A DNA stretch of 64,000 nucleotides from CAIKMD01 sp035552195 (GTDB lineage Bacteria > Pseudomonadota > Alphaproteobacteria > ATCC43930 > CGMCC-115725), in the NCBI GenBank assembly GCA_035552195.1, contig DASZLU010000122.1:1-64000 (forward strand), given 5' to 3'. The translations under genes and the position numbers were made by a program. Each line of letters opens with the position of its first letter. The first letter of the stretch is position 1. Of the stretch, positions 1-8,849 are shown one piece after another. Under the pieces are notes generated by a model, which was given only the letters and a program-made list of their open reading frames with translations, had not been told where the DNA came from and ran no database searches.

Positions 1-13
1 AGCGGCGCTGGCC

Positions 14-1159
14 TTAAGTCACCAACGCCTTCAAAAACTCAACCACACGCAGGTGGACCAGATCGTTCCAGGTGGCGAAAACCATCAGCGTCAACACCAA
101 GGCCAGCCCGAAACGGAACCCGTATTCCTGCGCACGATGACCAAGCGGGCGTCCCCGCACGGCTTCAGCGGCATAAAACAGAAGATGTCCACCGTCAAGC
201 ACAGGAATCGGGAAAAGGTTGATCAATCCGAGGTTTATCGACAGAACCGCCATGAAAGGAACGATCGCCGAGAAGCCATATTGCGCGACCTCGCCCGACA
301 TTTGTGCAATACGCAGCGGGCCTCCGAGCTCATCGGTCGAACGCGCGCCGATGATCATCTGCCACACCGCCTGGAGCGTGCCGCCGACGATGTCGAAGGT
401 CTCGCCATTGGCGCGCGCCAGTGCCTCGAGGGGGTTGTAGCGCACGTATTGCACGCCCTGCCCCACGATTCCCAAGAGTCCGTATTGATGCTTGTTGCCG
501 AATCGGTCGGTCACTTCGCTGAGCTTCGGCGTCACCGAGAGCGTGAGGTTTTGGTCGCCGCGATGGACCACGACCGAGAGCGGCTGGCCTGGATCGAGCC
601 GGACGATGCGCTGCACATCCTCGAACCGCTCGACCGGCTGGCCGTCGATTGAGACGAACGTGTCGCCGGCTTGCACGCCGGCCGCTTCAGCGGCGCTGCC
701 TGGCTGCACCGTGCCGATGAGCGGCGGCGTGAAAGGTTGGCCGACCGTCATGAAAAGGCCGGTCAGCGCGACGATCGCGAAAATGAAATTGGCGACGGGC
801 CCGGCGGCGACCACCGCTGCGCGTTGCGGCAGGCGCTTATGATGGAACGCGACCTCGCGCTCGGCGGCCGTCATCGCGGGCAAATCGGCGCCCGGCATCG
901 ACGCCGGATCGGCGTCGCCGAACATCTTCACGTAGCCGCCCAAGGGGATCGCGCTGATCTTCCAGCGCGTGCCGGCGCGATTGTTCCAGCCGAACAACTC
1001 CGGTCCAAAGCCGATCGAGAACACTTCGATGCGTACGCCATTCCAGCGCGCGACAAGGTAGTGGCCCATCTCGTGGACATAGACGAGGACGGTTAGGACA
1101 AGCAGGAACCAGAAGATGAAATAGCCCGCTCCGCCGGTGAATGCCGCCATGGCCTCCAT
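14..1159 (-). CDS. rseP: RseP-type site-2 zinc metalloprotease
   Basis: Intramembrane protease that cleaves anti-sigma factors and leftover signal peptides in the inner membrane. The zinc motif HEMGH lies at residues 29-33 inside the first membrane segment. One PDZ domain spans about 120-205, and the second active-site motif, VLDGG, is near residue 322 in a C-terminal membrane segment. About 381 aa with a single PDZ is usual for alphaproteobacteria; E. coli RseP has two PDZ domains and about 450 aa. The ATG at 1159 is preceded by AAGGTGG. A GTG at 1165 and an ATG at 1150 are alternatives. It is last in the rpsB-to-rseP minus-strand run, 100 bases after cdsA. Identity is very secure. Confidence 0.95.
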   Translation of the reverse strand: MEAMAAFTGGAGYFIFWFLLVLTVLVYVHEMGHYLVARWNGVRIEVFSIGFGPELFGWNNRAGTRWKISAIPLGGYVKMFGDADPASMPGADLPAMTAAEREVAFHHKRLPQRAAVVAAGPVANFIFAIVALTGLFMTVGQPFTPPLIGTVQPGSAAEAAGVQAGDTFVSIDGQPVERFEDVQRIVRLDPGQPLSVVVHRGDQNLTLSVTPKLSEVTDRFGNKHQYGLLGIVGQGVQYVRYNPLEALARANGETFDIVGGTLQAVWQMIIGARSTDELGGPLRIAQMSGEVAQYGFSAIVPFMAVLSINLGLINLFPIPVLDGGHLLFYAAEAVRGRPLGHRAQEYGFRFGLALVLTLMVFATWNDLVHLRVVEFLKALVT

Positions 1160-1262
1160 AACCACCTTTTTCCTTTATGCCAGCCAGAGGATAGCAAACT
1201 TTTCGCGCTGCGAAGATGAAAAAAAACTTAGGTGTGACAAAAGCTTACAGGCCAAGAGCCGA

Positions 1263-2102
1263 TTACGGCGGCGTTCCGCCGGCGGTACCCGCAGCCAAGG
1301 CCAGGGCGAGCGCCAGGGCAGCGAGGAGCAATGAATCGAGCCGGTCGAGAAGCCCGCCATGGCCGGGGATGAGCGCGCCCGAATCCTTCACATTGAAACA
1401 GCGCTTCGCGAAGGATTCGATAAGATCGCCAACCTGCGCCGCGATCGCGACAACCGCGCTGATCGCGAGCAGCAGCGCCGGCGAACCGTCGGTAAAGGCC
1501 GCGGCGGCAAGCGCGCCGATCACCATCGCACAGCCGAGCCCGCCGATTGCGCCGGCCCAGGTCTTATTCGGCGACAGCGCCGGTGCGAGTTTCGGCCCGC
1601 CGATGAGGCGTCCGAAAGCATAGGCGCCGATATCGCTCGCCCACACGACAGCGAAGAGATAGATGATGTGCTCGCGGCCGAACGCGCCGCGATCAAGCCA
1701 CAGGATCGCGGCACAAGGCAGCGCGATCCACAGCGTCGCCAGCGCGCCCCAGATGCGCAGACGCAAATCCCGCTCCGCCAGCGCGACACCGCCGGCAAAG
1801 ACAATCGCGAGCACGACCGACCCGGCTTCGTCGCCGAATGCCATCGCGCACGCGGAAACGAACGGGCCGAGGATCACGAGCAGCGTCGCGCTCGGCGAGC
1901 GCAGCCGCGACATGCGCGCCCATTCCCATCCCATCCCGGCGCCGAGCAGCGCGACCAGCGCCGGCAGATAGGGCGAGCCGAACCACACGGCGGCGAGCGC
2001 CACCGGCACCATGACCGATGCGGAAAGGATGCGGAGAGTCAGCCCGCTCGAATGAGGCGCGGCCGATGACGGCGATGGGTTGGGCGGGCTCGCCGGCTCC
2101 AC
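1263..2102 (-). CDS. cdsA: Phosphatidate cytidylyltransferase
   Basis: Makes CDP-diacylglycerol from phosphatidic acid and CTP, the branch point of bacterial phospholipid synthesis, at the inner membrane. 279 aa with about seven hydrophobic segments. The family signature is complete near the C-terminus: SFAKRCFNVKDSG followed by PGHGGLLDRLDS, with the conserved K-D and D-R-x-D acidic residues. The N-terminus has a Pro/Ser-rich stretch of about 20 residues. The start is a GTG whose first base directly follows the uppS TGA, so translation is probably coupled. The next gene is rseP, without the dxr usually found between them. Confidence 0.95.
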   Translation of the reverse strand: MEPASPPNPSPSSAAPHSSGLTLRILSASVMVPVALAAVWFGSPYLPALVALLGAGMGWEWARMSRLRSPSATLLVILGPFVSACAMAFGDEAGSVVLAIVFAGGVALAERDLRLRIWGALATLWIALPCAAILWLDRGAFGREHIIYLFAVVWASDIGAYAFGRLIGGPKLAPALSPNKTWAGAIGGLGCAMVIGALAAAAFTDGSPALLLAISAVVAIAAQVGDLIESFAKRCFNVKDSGALIPGHGGLLDRLDSLLLAALALALALAAGTAGGTPP

Positions 2103-2849
2103 TCAGCCCGAGCCGGCCGAGGCGCCGTAGCGGCGCTCGCGGCCATGGTAATCGCTGATCGCCTTCTCGAGATCGGCGCGGCCGAAATCCGGCCATAGCG
2201 TGTCGATGAAGACGAGCTCGGTATAAGCGAGTTGCCACAGCAGGAAATTGCTGATGCGCTGCTCGCCGCTGGTGCGGATAAGAAGATCGGGATCGGGAAT
2301 GCCGGCGGTGAAAAGCGCCGTCGACAGCCGCGCTTCATCGATATCCTTCGATTGGATGCGGCCTGCGGCAACGTCCTCGGCGAGCTTGCGCGATGCCTGC
2401 ACGATGTCGTCGCGGCCGCCGTAAGACAGCGCGACGATGAGCGTCAGCCGCTTGTTGTCGCGCGTGAGCTTCTCGGCATTGTCGATCAGGGTGACGATAT
2501 CGGGCGCGAGGCGCGCGCGATCGCCGATCACCAGCATGCGCACGCCTTGCTGATGCAGCTCGGCGATCTCGCCGCGCAGATAATGGCGCAACAGCCCCAT
2601 GAGGTCGTTGACCTCGTCCGTCGGGCGTTTCCAATTCTCGGACGAAAACCCGAAGAGCGTCAGATAGGAGATGCCGAGCTCGGCCGACGCCGTAATGGCG
2701 CGCCGCACGGATTCGGCGCCGCGGCGATGGCCGGCGATCCGCGGCAGGCCGCGCGACTTCGCCCAGCGGCCGTTGCCGTCCATGATAATCGCGACATGCA
2801 CCGGCGGTGCCGGCCCCGTCACCTTGCGCAGATCCCGCTCCCCCGACAT
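2103..2849 (-). CDS. uppS: Isoprenyl transferase (undecaprenyl diphosphate synthase)
   Basis: Adds isopentenyl units in cis to make the C55 carrier lipid for cell-wall and surface-glycan synthesis. 248 aa. MDGNGRWA at 23-30 carries the catalytic aspartate (D24). The C-terminal signature DPDLLIRTSGEQRISNF holds the conserved arginine and glycine of the diphosphate site. The start ATG shares its A with the frr stop (TGATG), and cdsA begins directly after its own stop, so it sits in a tightly coupled operon. Length and motifs are typical. Confidence 0.96.
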   Translation of the reverse strand: MSGERDLRKVTGPAPPVHVAIIMDGNGRWAKSRGLPRIAGHRRGAESVRRAITASAELGISYLTLFGFSSENWKRPTDEVNDLMGLLRHYLRGEIAELHQQGVRMLVIGDRARLAPDIVTLIDNAEKLTRDNKRLTLIVALSYGGRDDIVQASRKLAEDVAAGRIQSKDIDEARLSTALFTAGIPDPDLLIRTSGEQRISNFLLWQLAYTELVFIDTLWPDFGRADLEKAISDYHGRERRYGASAGSG

Positions 2850-3409
2850 CAGACCTGAAGTATCTCCTTGTCCTTCTGGGCCAAGAGATCATCGACGCGC
2901 TTGATGGTCGCGTCGGTGAGAGTCTGGATATCCTTGTCGAGCTTGCGGTGCGCGTCTTGCGACAGCGTGCCGTCCTTTTCCTGCTTCTTCAGGCCATCGA
3001 GCCCGTCGCGCCGCACGTTGCGCACGGAGACACGCGCCGCCTCGGCATATTTCGCCGCGACCCGCGTCAACTCCTTACGCCGCTCTTCCGAGAGATCCGG
3101 CACCGGCACGCGAATGGTCTGGCCTTCGGTCTGCGGATTGAGGCCGAGCCCGGCTTCGCGGATCGCTTTCTCGGTCGCTTTCACGTTGCCCTTGTCCCAA
3201 ACCGAGACTAGCAGCATCCGCGGCTCGGGCACGCTCACCGTGCCGACCTGGCTAAGCGGCATGCGATTGCCATAGGCCTCGACATGCACGGGCTCCAAAA
3301 GACTGGCCGACGCGCGGCCGGTGCGCAGCCCGCCGAACTCCTTGCGCAACACGTCGATCGCACCTTCCATGCGCCGCTTTAGATCGGTGACGATTTTGTC
3401 TTCGCTCAT
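2849..3409 (-). CDS. frr: Ribosome recycling factor
   Basis: Splits the post-termination ribosome together with EF-G. 186 aa, the normal length for the family. The N-terminal three-helix part starts SEDKIVTDLKRRMEGAIDVL, and the core has GLRTGRASASLLEPVHVEAYG. The C-terminal helix is rich in charged residues, including KLDKDIQTLTD. It lies 31 bases downstream of pyrH and overlaps the uppS start by one base. Order and content match the conserved pyrH-frr-uppS block. Confidence 0.97.
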   Translation of the reverse strand: MSEDKIVTDLKRRMEGAIDVLRKEFGGLRTGRASASLLEPVHVEAYGNRMPLSQVGTVSVPEPRMLLVSVWDKGNVKATEKAIREAGLGLNPQTEGQTIRVPVPDLSEERRKELTRVAAKYAEAARVSVRNVRRDGLDGLKKQEKDGTLSQDAHRKLDKDIQTLTDATIKRVDDLLAQKDKEILQV

Positions 3410-3440
3410 GGCCGCATCTCCTCGCTGATGCTTCTATGCC

Positions 3441-4184
3441 TCAATCGGTCACGATGGTGAAGCGTCCCTTGCCCGAGACGACTTGGGCGAAACCGCCTTT
3501 GTCATAGATCGAGAACACCAGGATCGGAATCCGATTTTCGCGCGCCAGCGAAATCGCCGCTGCGTCCATTACCTGCAAGTCGCGCGTCAGCACGTCCATG
3601 TATTTGAGCTGCTCGTAGCGCTGCGCCTTCGGGTCTTTCTTCGGATCGGCGCTGTAGACGCCATCGACCTTCGTCGCTTTCAAGAGCGCTTGGCACCCGG
3701 TCTCCGAGGCCCGCAGCGCCGCCGCAGTATCGGTCGTGAAGAACGGGTTGCCGGTGCCGGCGGCGAAGATCACGACGTAGCCTTTATCCATATGCGCGAT
3801 GGCGCGGCGCCGGATATAGGGCTCGCACACTTCCTGCATCGAGATCGCCGATTGCACGCGCGTCTCGATGCCGATCTTCTCGAGCGCCGATTGCAGCGCG
3901 AGCGCGTTGATGACGGTCGCGAGCATGCCCATGTAGTCGCCGGTCGCGCGCTCGATGCCGACCGCAGTGCCCGACAGGCCGCGGAAGATGTTGCCGCCGC
4001 CGACGACCAGCGCGACCTGCACGCCGAGATCGTGGACCGATTTCACTTCGGCCGAGATGCGCGCGACGATGTCGGGATCGATGCCGGAGGTCTGCTCGCC
4101 CATGAGCGCCTCGCCGCTGAGCTTCAGCAGCACACGGCGATATTTCGGCTCGTTCTCAGCGTCCGGCATGGCACAACTATACAA
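3441..4184 (-). CDS. pyrH: UMP kinase
   Basis: Phosphorylates UMP to UDP; a hexameric bacterial enzyme of the amino-acid kinase fold. KLSGEAL near residue 21 is the phosphate-binding lysine region, VVGGGNIFRG the UMP loop, and TGNPFFTTDTAAALRA the trimer and activation region. The start is uncertain. A TTG at 4184 has AAGG seven bases upstream and gives 247 aa. An ATG at 4169 gives 242 aa but has no visible ribosome-binding site. A palindrome-rich gap of about 100 bases separates it from tsf. Confidence 0.95.
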   Translation of the reverse strand: MYSCAMPDAENEPKYRRVLLKLSGEALMGEQTSGIDPDIVARISAEVKSVHDLGVQVALVVGGGNIFRGLSGTAVGIERATGDYMGMLATVINALALQSALEKIGIETRVQSAISMQEVCEPYIRRRAIAHMDKGYVVIFAAGTGNPFFTTDTAAALRASETGCQALLKATKVDGVYSADPKKDPKAQRYEQLKYMDVLTRDLQVMDAAAISLARENRIPILVFSIYDKGGFAQVVSGKGRFTIVTD

Positions 4185-4201
4185 CGATCAACCTTAAACG
4201 T

Positions 4202-4280
4202 CATGGCCGGGTTCGACCCCGGCCACCACGCTTTGCGACTCGCGAGAATTCGGCATGCGCGGGCCAAACTCCGCGCATGA
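4202..4280. repeat. Two intergenic hairpins between tsf and pyrH
   Basis: First hairpin: TGGCCGGG (4204-4211), loop TTCGAC, CCCGGCCA (4218-4225). Second: CATGCGCGG (4254-4262), eight-base loop, CCGCGCATG (4271-4279). Both stems are perfect. The first resembles the short GGCCGGG/CCCGGCC palindromes scattered between genes in many alphaproteobacteria. Lying inside an operon, they could act as an mRNA stability or attenuation element. There is no U-run, so a strong terminator is unlikely. Confidence 0.6.
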
Positions 4281-4287
4281 AATCCGC

Positions 4288-5214
4288 TTAATTCGGCTTC
4301 AGGGTCGCGGCGACTTCTGCGGCGAAGTCGGTCGTCTCTTTCTCGACGCCTTCGCCGAGCACGAGGCGATCGAACGCCGCAAGCTTCACCGGCGTGCCGA
4401 GTTCTTTCGAGGCCGCATCGACGATCTTCGACACCTTGGTCTCGGCATCAATGACGAAGATCTGCTCGAGCAGAACCGTCTCTTCGTAGAATTTGCGCAG
4501 CCGACCTTCGACCATCTTCTCGACGACGGCCTCGGCTTTGCCCGAAGCCTTGGCCTGCTCGCGCAGCACGTCGCGCTCGCGATCGAGGTCGCCCTTCGGC
4601 ACCGAAGCGATGTCGAGATAGGCCGGCTTCGCGGCAGCGACATGCATCGCGATCTGGCGGCCGACGCCACCCAGCCGGTCGGCCGAGCCGGTCGACTCGA
4701 GCGCGACGAGCACGCCGATCTTGCCGAGATTGGGCGCCGTGGCGCTGTGGACGTAAGCCGCTACCACGCCATGCGGCACGTGGATCCGCGCCATGCGGCG
4801 GATCGACATGTTCTCACCGACCGTCGCGATGAGATGCGTCAGCTCTTCCTCGACCTTGCGGCTGCCGCCCGGATAGGGCGCGAGCTTCAGGCGATCGATG
4901 TCGACATGGGTCAACGCGAGCTCGGCGACATTGGCGACGAACTTCTGGAAGGTCTCGTTGCGGGCGACGAAGTCGGTCTCGGCGTTGATCTCGACCATGG
5001 CGCCGACATTGCCTTTGACGGCAACGCCGACCAGCCCTTCGGCCGCGGTGCGCCCCGCCTTCTTCGCGGCGGCGGCGAGACCCTTCTTACGCAGCCAATC
5101 GACCGCGTTCTCGAGATCGCCCTGCGTCTCCGACAGAGCACGCTTGCAATCCATCATGCCGGCGCCGGTCTTCTCGCGCAGTTCCTTGACCAGCCCGGCG
5201 GAAATTTCTGCCAT
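4288..5214 (-). CDS. tsf: Elongation factor Ts
   Basis: Guanine-nucleotide exchange factor for EF-Tu. 308 aa. The N-terminal UBA-like domain has LVKELREKTGAGMMDCKRAL at residues 8-27, and the core has the EF-Tu-contacting TDFVAR motif near residue 80. The following dimer domain runs to the C-terminus. It lies 14 bases downstream of rpsB on the same strand, the near-universal order. Downstream, pyrH follows after a hairpin-containing gap. Confidence 0.97.
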   Translation of the reverse strand: MAEISAGLVKELREKTGAGMMDCKRALSETQGDLENAVDWLRKKGLAAAAKKAGRTAAEGLVGVAVKGNVGAMVEINAETDFVARNETFQKFVANVAELALTHVDIDRLKLAPYPGGSRKVEEELTHLIATVGENMSIRRMARIHVPHGVVAAYVHSATAPNLGKIGVLVALESTGSADRLGGVGRQIAMHVAAAKPAYLDIASVPKGDLDRERDVLREQAKASGKAEAVVEKMVEGRLRKFYEETVLLEQIFVIDAETKVSKIVDAASKELGTPVKLAAFDRLVLGEGVEKETTDFAAEVAATLKPN

Positions 5215-5228
5215 TGGTGCCCTCCGTT

Positions 5229-6029
<801 letters not shown>

Positions 6030-6163
6030 GAATCGTGTTCCTTTCTCCGGTTGAGCCGCCGCGGGGGTTCATCGCTCCCTGAAGAGCGACACCGGAAGGC
6101 GCCTTCGGTCCTGGACCAGACCGAAACCGCGTCCCCGCGTGTGGGTTGACGTTAAGCGCGCAA

Positions 6164-6192
6164 TAAATAGGTGGAAACCGCCCCAAAAGCAA
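6164..6192 (-). promoter_or_regulatory. Candidate sigma-70 promoter of the rpsB operon
   Basis: Read on the minus strand there is TTGCTT (6192-6187), a 17-base spacer and TATTTA (6169-6164). This matches a housekeeping promoter in four of six bases at each box with ideal spacing. Transcription would start near 6157, leaving a leader of about 128 bases before rpsB. That leader contains an imperfect palindrome at 6091-6109. Inferred from sequence only. Confidence 0.45.
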
Positions 6193-6477
6193 GGGCGCGT
6201 CTTGTAACCTATTGGAAATACGGAGTTACTCGACGACCGGCGGCCCGGCACCTTCCCGCCGGATCAATGGCTTAGATCAGTTCGACAAATCACGCTTGCG
6301 GACCGATCGCCAGGTAATCGACCACATCATCGACAAAATCCGTCCGAAGAAGAAGAAAAAAGACTGACGCGCTGCGCTAGTCGCCGCGCCGGCGGCGCGA
6401 GATTGCAGCGAAAGAATTCCTCGAGCTTCCACGCGACCAGCCGCTACTGAACCTTCTTCGTACGTGTGCGGTTGCGC
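6193..6477. other. Intergenic stretch upstream of the rpsB promoter
   Basis: Together with the leader, 6030-6477 is the longest gene-free stretch of the window. I see no RNA gene. A plus-strand frame from a TTG at 6212 to a TGA at 6365-6367 would give a 51-residue basic peptide ending in five lysines and an aspartate. It has no ATG and no ribosome-binding site, so I do not call it a gene. A GC-rich dyad lies near 6380-6400. Confidence 0.5.
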
Positions 6478-7542
6478 TCACGTTCCGGCGAACACATCGA
6501 TCCATTCCTCCAGCATCTCGGGATGGCCGTGGCGGATGGTGATCGAGAAATGATCGAAGCCGGCATCGCGCAAGGCGCGAAGCTGCTCGCGCAGTGCGTC
6601 CTTCGTGCCGGTGAAGGTCGTCGCCTTAATCAGCTCCGCCGTGCAGAATTGCGCTTCTTCGGGCTTCACGAACATCAGATGCCCGCGATGGTTGGTGAGA
6701 TAGCGCGCGTCCGGCGGCTGATAGCTCATATAAAGCCTGCGATACTCCTCGAGCAGTGGCTGAAGGTGCACGGGCATCGGCGGCCGCGTGAAGCCGGCCT
6801 CCGCCGCCTCGACCTGATTATGCAGCGCGATCATCGCGTGCGGGCCCGCCAGCGCTTTGGCGCGCGGCGAGTCATAAGCTTCGCCATCCGCCAGGACGCA
6901 GCCCCCGACCACCGCCGTCGCGACGTGACGCTTGGGATCGCGCCCGGCCGCCAACCACGCCTTGTGCATTTCGCCGATTGCGCGCGTTGCGCCGGCGACG
7001 CTGCCCGTCGGCACGATCCAATCTGCGTCCAATTCCGCCGTGAGCCTGCGCGCGCGGGGCCCGGCCGCCGAGATGTGAAGCGGGATCGAATCGGCGATGT
7101 TGATCGCGCCGATCTCGGGATTGAGGAAACGGATCTTCCGCTGCTTATCCTCGAATTCCCATTCGACGGTCTCGCCGCGCAGCAACGCCTGCACGATGCG
7201 GATGTACTCGGTCATCGCGGCGAGCTTCACCGGCCCCAGCCCCATCGTGCTGCGCGCCGTGCTGCCGGTCGAAACGCCGAAATCGATGCGGCCCGGCGCG
7301 AGCGCATTCACCGAGGCGAGCGCGTTCGCCGCGACCGGCGCGATGCGATTGCTCGGGATCAGCACGCCGGTGCCGAGACGGATCTTCGACGTCACCATCG
7401 CCGCCGCCGTCATGCCGACGAAGACATCGGCGTTCAGCATGTGCGTGTCGAAGAACCACACGCGGCTATAGCCCAGCTCTTCGGCGCGCTTGGCGATCTT
7501 CCAGCTATCGGCCGAGGTCGCGAGGTTGATGCCGATATCCAT
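6478..7542 (-). CDS. Luciferase-like (LLM class) flavin oxidoreductase, paralogue 1
   Basis: Cytoplasmic TIM-barrel oxidoreductase of the bacterial luciferase superfamily, using FMN or F420. 354 aa. The N-terminus MDIGINLATSADSW and RAEELGYSRVWFFDTHML form the first barrel strands. TGVLIPSNRIAPVAANALAS and the later APGRIDFGVSTGS are typical family motifs, and YLTNHRGHLMF lies near the C-terminus. The protein at 12970-14034 has exactly the same length and shares most of these motifs, so the two are paralogues. It begins 11 bases after the stop of a binding-protein gene and is probably co-transcribed with it. The substrate cannot be told. Confidence 0.85.
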   Translation of the reverse strand: MDIGINLATSADSWKIAKRAEELGYSRVWFFDTHMLNADVFVGMTAAAMVTSKIRLGTGVLIPSNRIAPVAANALASVNALAPGRIDFGVSTGSTARSTMGLGPVKLAAMTEYIRIVQALLRGETVEWEFEDKQRKIRFLNPEIGAINIADSIPLHISAAGPRARRLTAELDADWIVPTGSVAGATRAIGEMHKAWLAAGRDPKRHVATAVVGGCVLADGEAYDSPRAKALAGPHAMIALHNQVEAAEAGFTRPPMPVHLQPLLEEYRRLYMSYQPPDARYLTNHRGHLMFVKPEEAQFCTAELIKATTFTGTKDALREQLRALRDAGFDHFSITIRHGHPEMLEEWIDVFAGT

Positions 7543-7553
7543 CGCGGCGCTTC

Positions 7554-8591
7554 CTACTTATCTTTGGCGACTTTCGCTTCCGCGTCCTTCACCAGCGACA
7601 TATCGACGTAGGGCGTGATGTCGATCGCTTTTGGCACGACGCCGACTTGCGCCATGTCGTTGACGTTCTTCTGCAGCCGCTGGACGTCGATGCCGGCATT
7701 CGGCGGATAGAAATAGTCTTTGTTGGTGTATGCCCAGCCTTCGAGCTTCTCGATCGGAATCTTGCTGGCGTCGGCAAGCTGCTTCACCGCGTCCATGCGC
7801 GTCTTGGGATCGAGCATCCAGCGCCGCATGCGGATATTGTCGGCGAGAAAATCGACTAGCGCCGCGCGATGCGCCTTGATGAAATCTTCCTTGGCGACCC
7901 ACATCAGCGTCTCGACCGGACCGAACGCATCGCCGACGCTGAAGATCGGCTTCAGGCCGGGATCGGCCTGCGCGCCCTGATCGAAGGGCGGCACCAGCAC
8001 GGCGACATTGATCTTGCCCGCTTTGAGCGCGGCGAGCTGCGCCGGAAAGCCGACCTCGACCACCGAATAATCGCGCGGCGGCGTCATGCCGTGCTTTGCC
8101 ATCACCATCTTCGCCGCGGCATCGACATTGGAGCCAAGCGCGTTGACGGCGAACACCTTGCCTTTGAGATCGTCGAAGGTTTTGACCTGCGTCTTGTCGA
8201 CCCAATAATAAGTCTGCGCATAGCCCGGCACTTCGGTCGAGATTTGCTCGCCGATGGCACGAACGTCGAGCTTGGCGTTGACCGCCGCATCGATCAGCGT
8301 CTGCGGACTGAAAGTGCTGACATCGGTTCCGCCGACCGCGAGCGCCGTCAACGTCGCGCCGCCGCCGGTCAGCTTGATCGGTTCGACGGTATAGGTTTTG
8401 CCGTAATCGTGATAAACATTGGCACCGTATTGCGGCACGGTCGGAATGAGCGCCGCGAATTGTCCCGGCAACACCGACCAGTCGGCGCGAATCGGAGTGG
8501 GCTCGGCGGCGAAACCGCCGCTCGTTACAGCCAATGCGACGCTTATCGCCGCCGCGAACGCGCTTAATCGCTTTATCGGCATTCGCTTCAC
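7554..8591 (-). CDS. ABC-type substrate-binding protein (NMT1/SsuA-like)
   Basis: Exported periplasmic binding protein, 345 aa. The signal peptide spans residues 1-29 (basic start, Ala-rich core, cleavage near GGFAAEP). The mature part has the two-lobed NMT1/SsuA pattern: ALAVGGTDVSTFSPQTLIDA, then DLKGKVFAVNALGSNVDAAA at the hinge, then LAALKAGKINVAVLVPPF. Proteins of this group bind sulfonates, nitrate, taurine, pyrimidines or aromatic compounds. It lies 11 bases upstream of the LLM oxidoreductase, suggesting that the bound compound is the oxidoreductase substrate. No permease or ATPase gene is adjacent. Confidence 0.85.
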   Translation of the reverse strand: MKRMPIKRLSAFAAAISVALAVTSGGFAAEPTPIRADWSVLPGQFAALIPTVPQYGANVYHDYGKTYTVEPIKLTGGGATLTALAVGGTDVSTFSPQTLIDAAVNAKLDVRAIGEQISTEVPGYAQTYYWVDKTQVKTFDDLKGKVFAVNALGSNVDAAAKMVMAKHGMTPPRDYSVVEVGFPAQLAALKAGKINVAVLVPPFDQGAQADPGLKPIFSVGDAFGPVETLMWVAKEDFIKAHRAALVDFLADNIRMRRWMLDPKTRMDAVKQLADASKIPIEKLEGWAYTNKDYFYPPNAGIDVQRLQKNVNDMAQVGVVPKAIDITPYVDMSLVKDAEAKVAKDK

Positions 8592-8849
8592 GGGTCCCCC
8601 TCCCTCTCGATGGATCGATATCGTTCCCGGATGCTGTCATGGCCCCCGCCGGAAGGCAATCTGCACGGCTGCTCTCGCCACAACCCGTGCCCTCCAAGCT
8701 CGCGACATAACGATCCACGCCCAACTCGGGCGGAACCAGACCACACCTTGCGCGTCTTTAGGGAAATGACGCGGTCCCGGTGCGGTCCTGATTCTCGGGA
8801 TGGGTGCCGGCGCTGTGCGTCGTCCTGCGACCAGGAAGCGGTAAGAATA

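Noticed and set aside
6212..6367. Short plus-strand frame ending in five lysines upstream of the rpsB promoter.
   Set aside because: Starts only with TTG, no ribosome-binding site, and no family resemblance.
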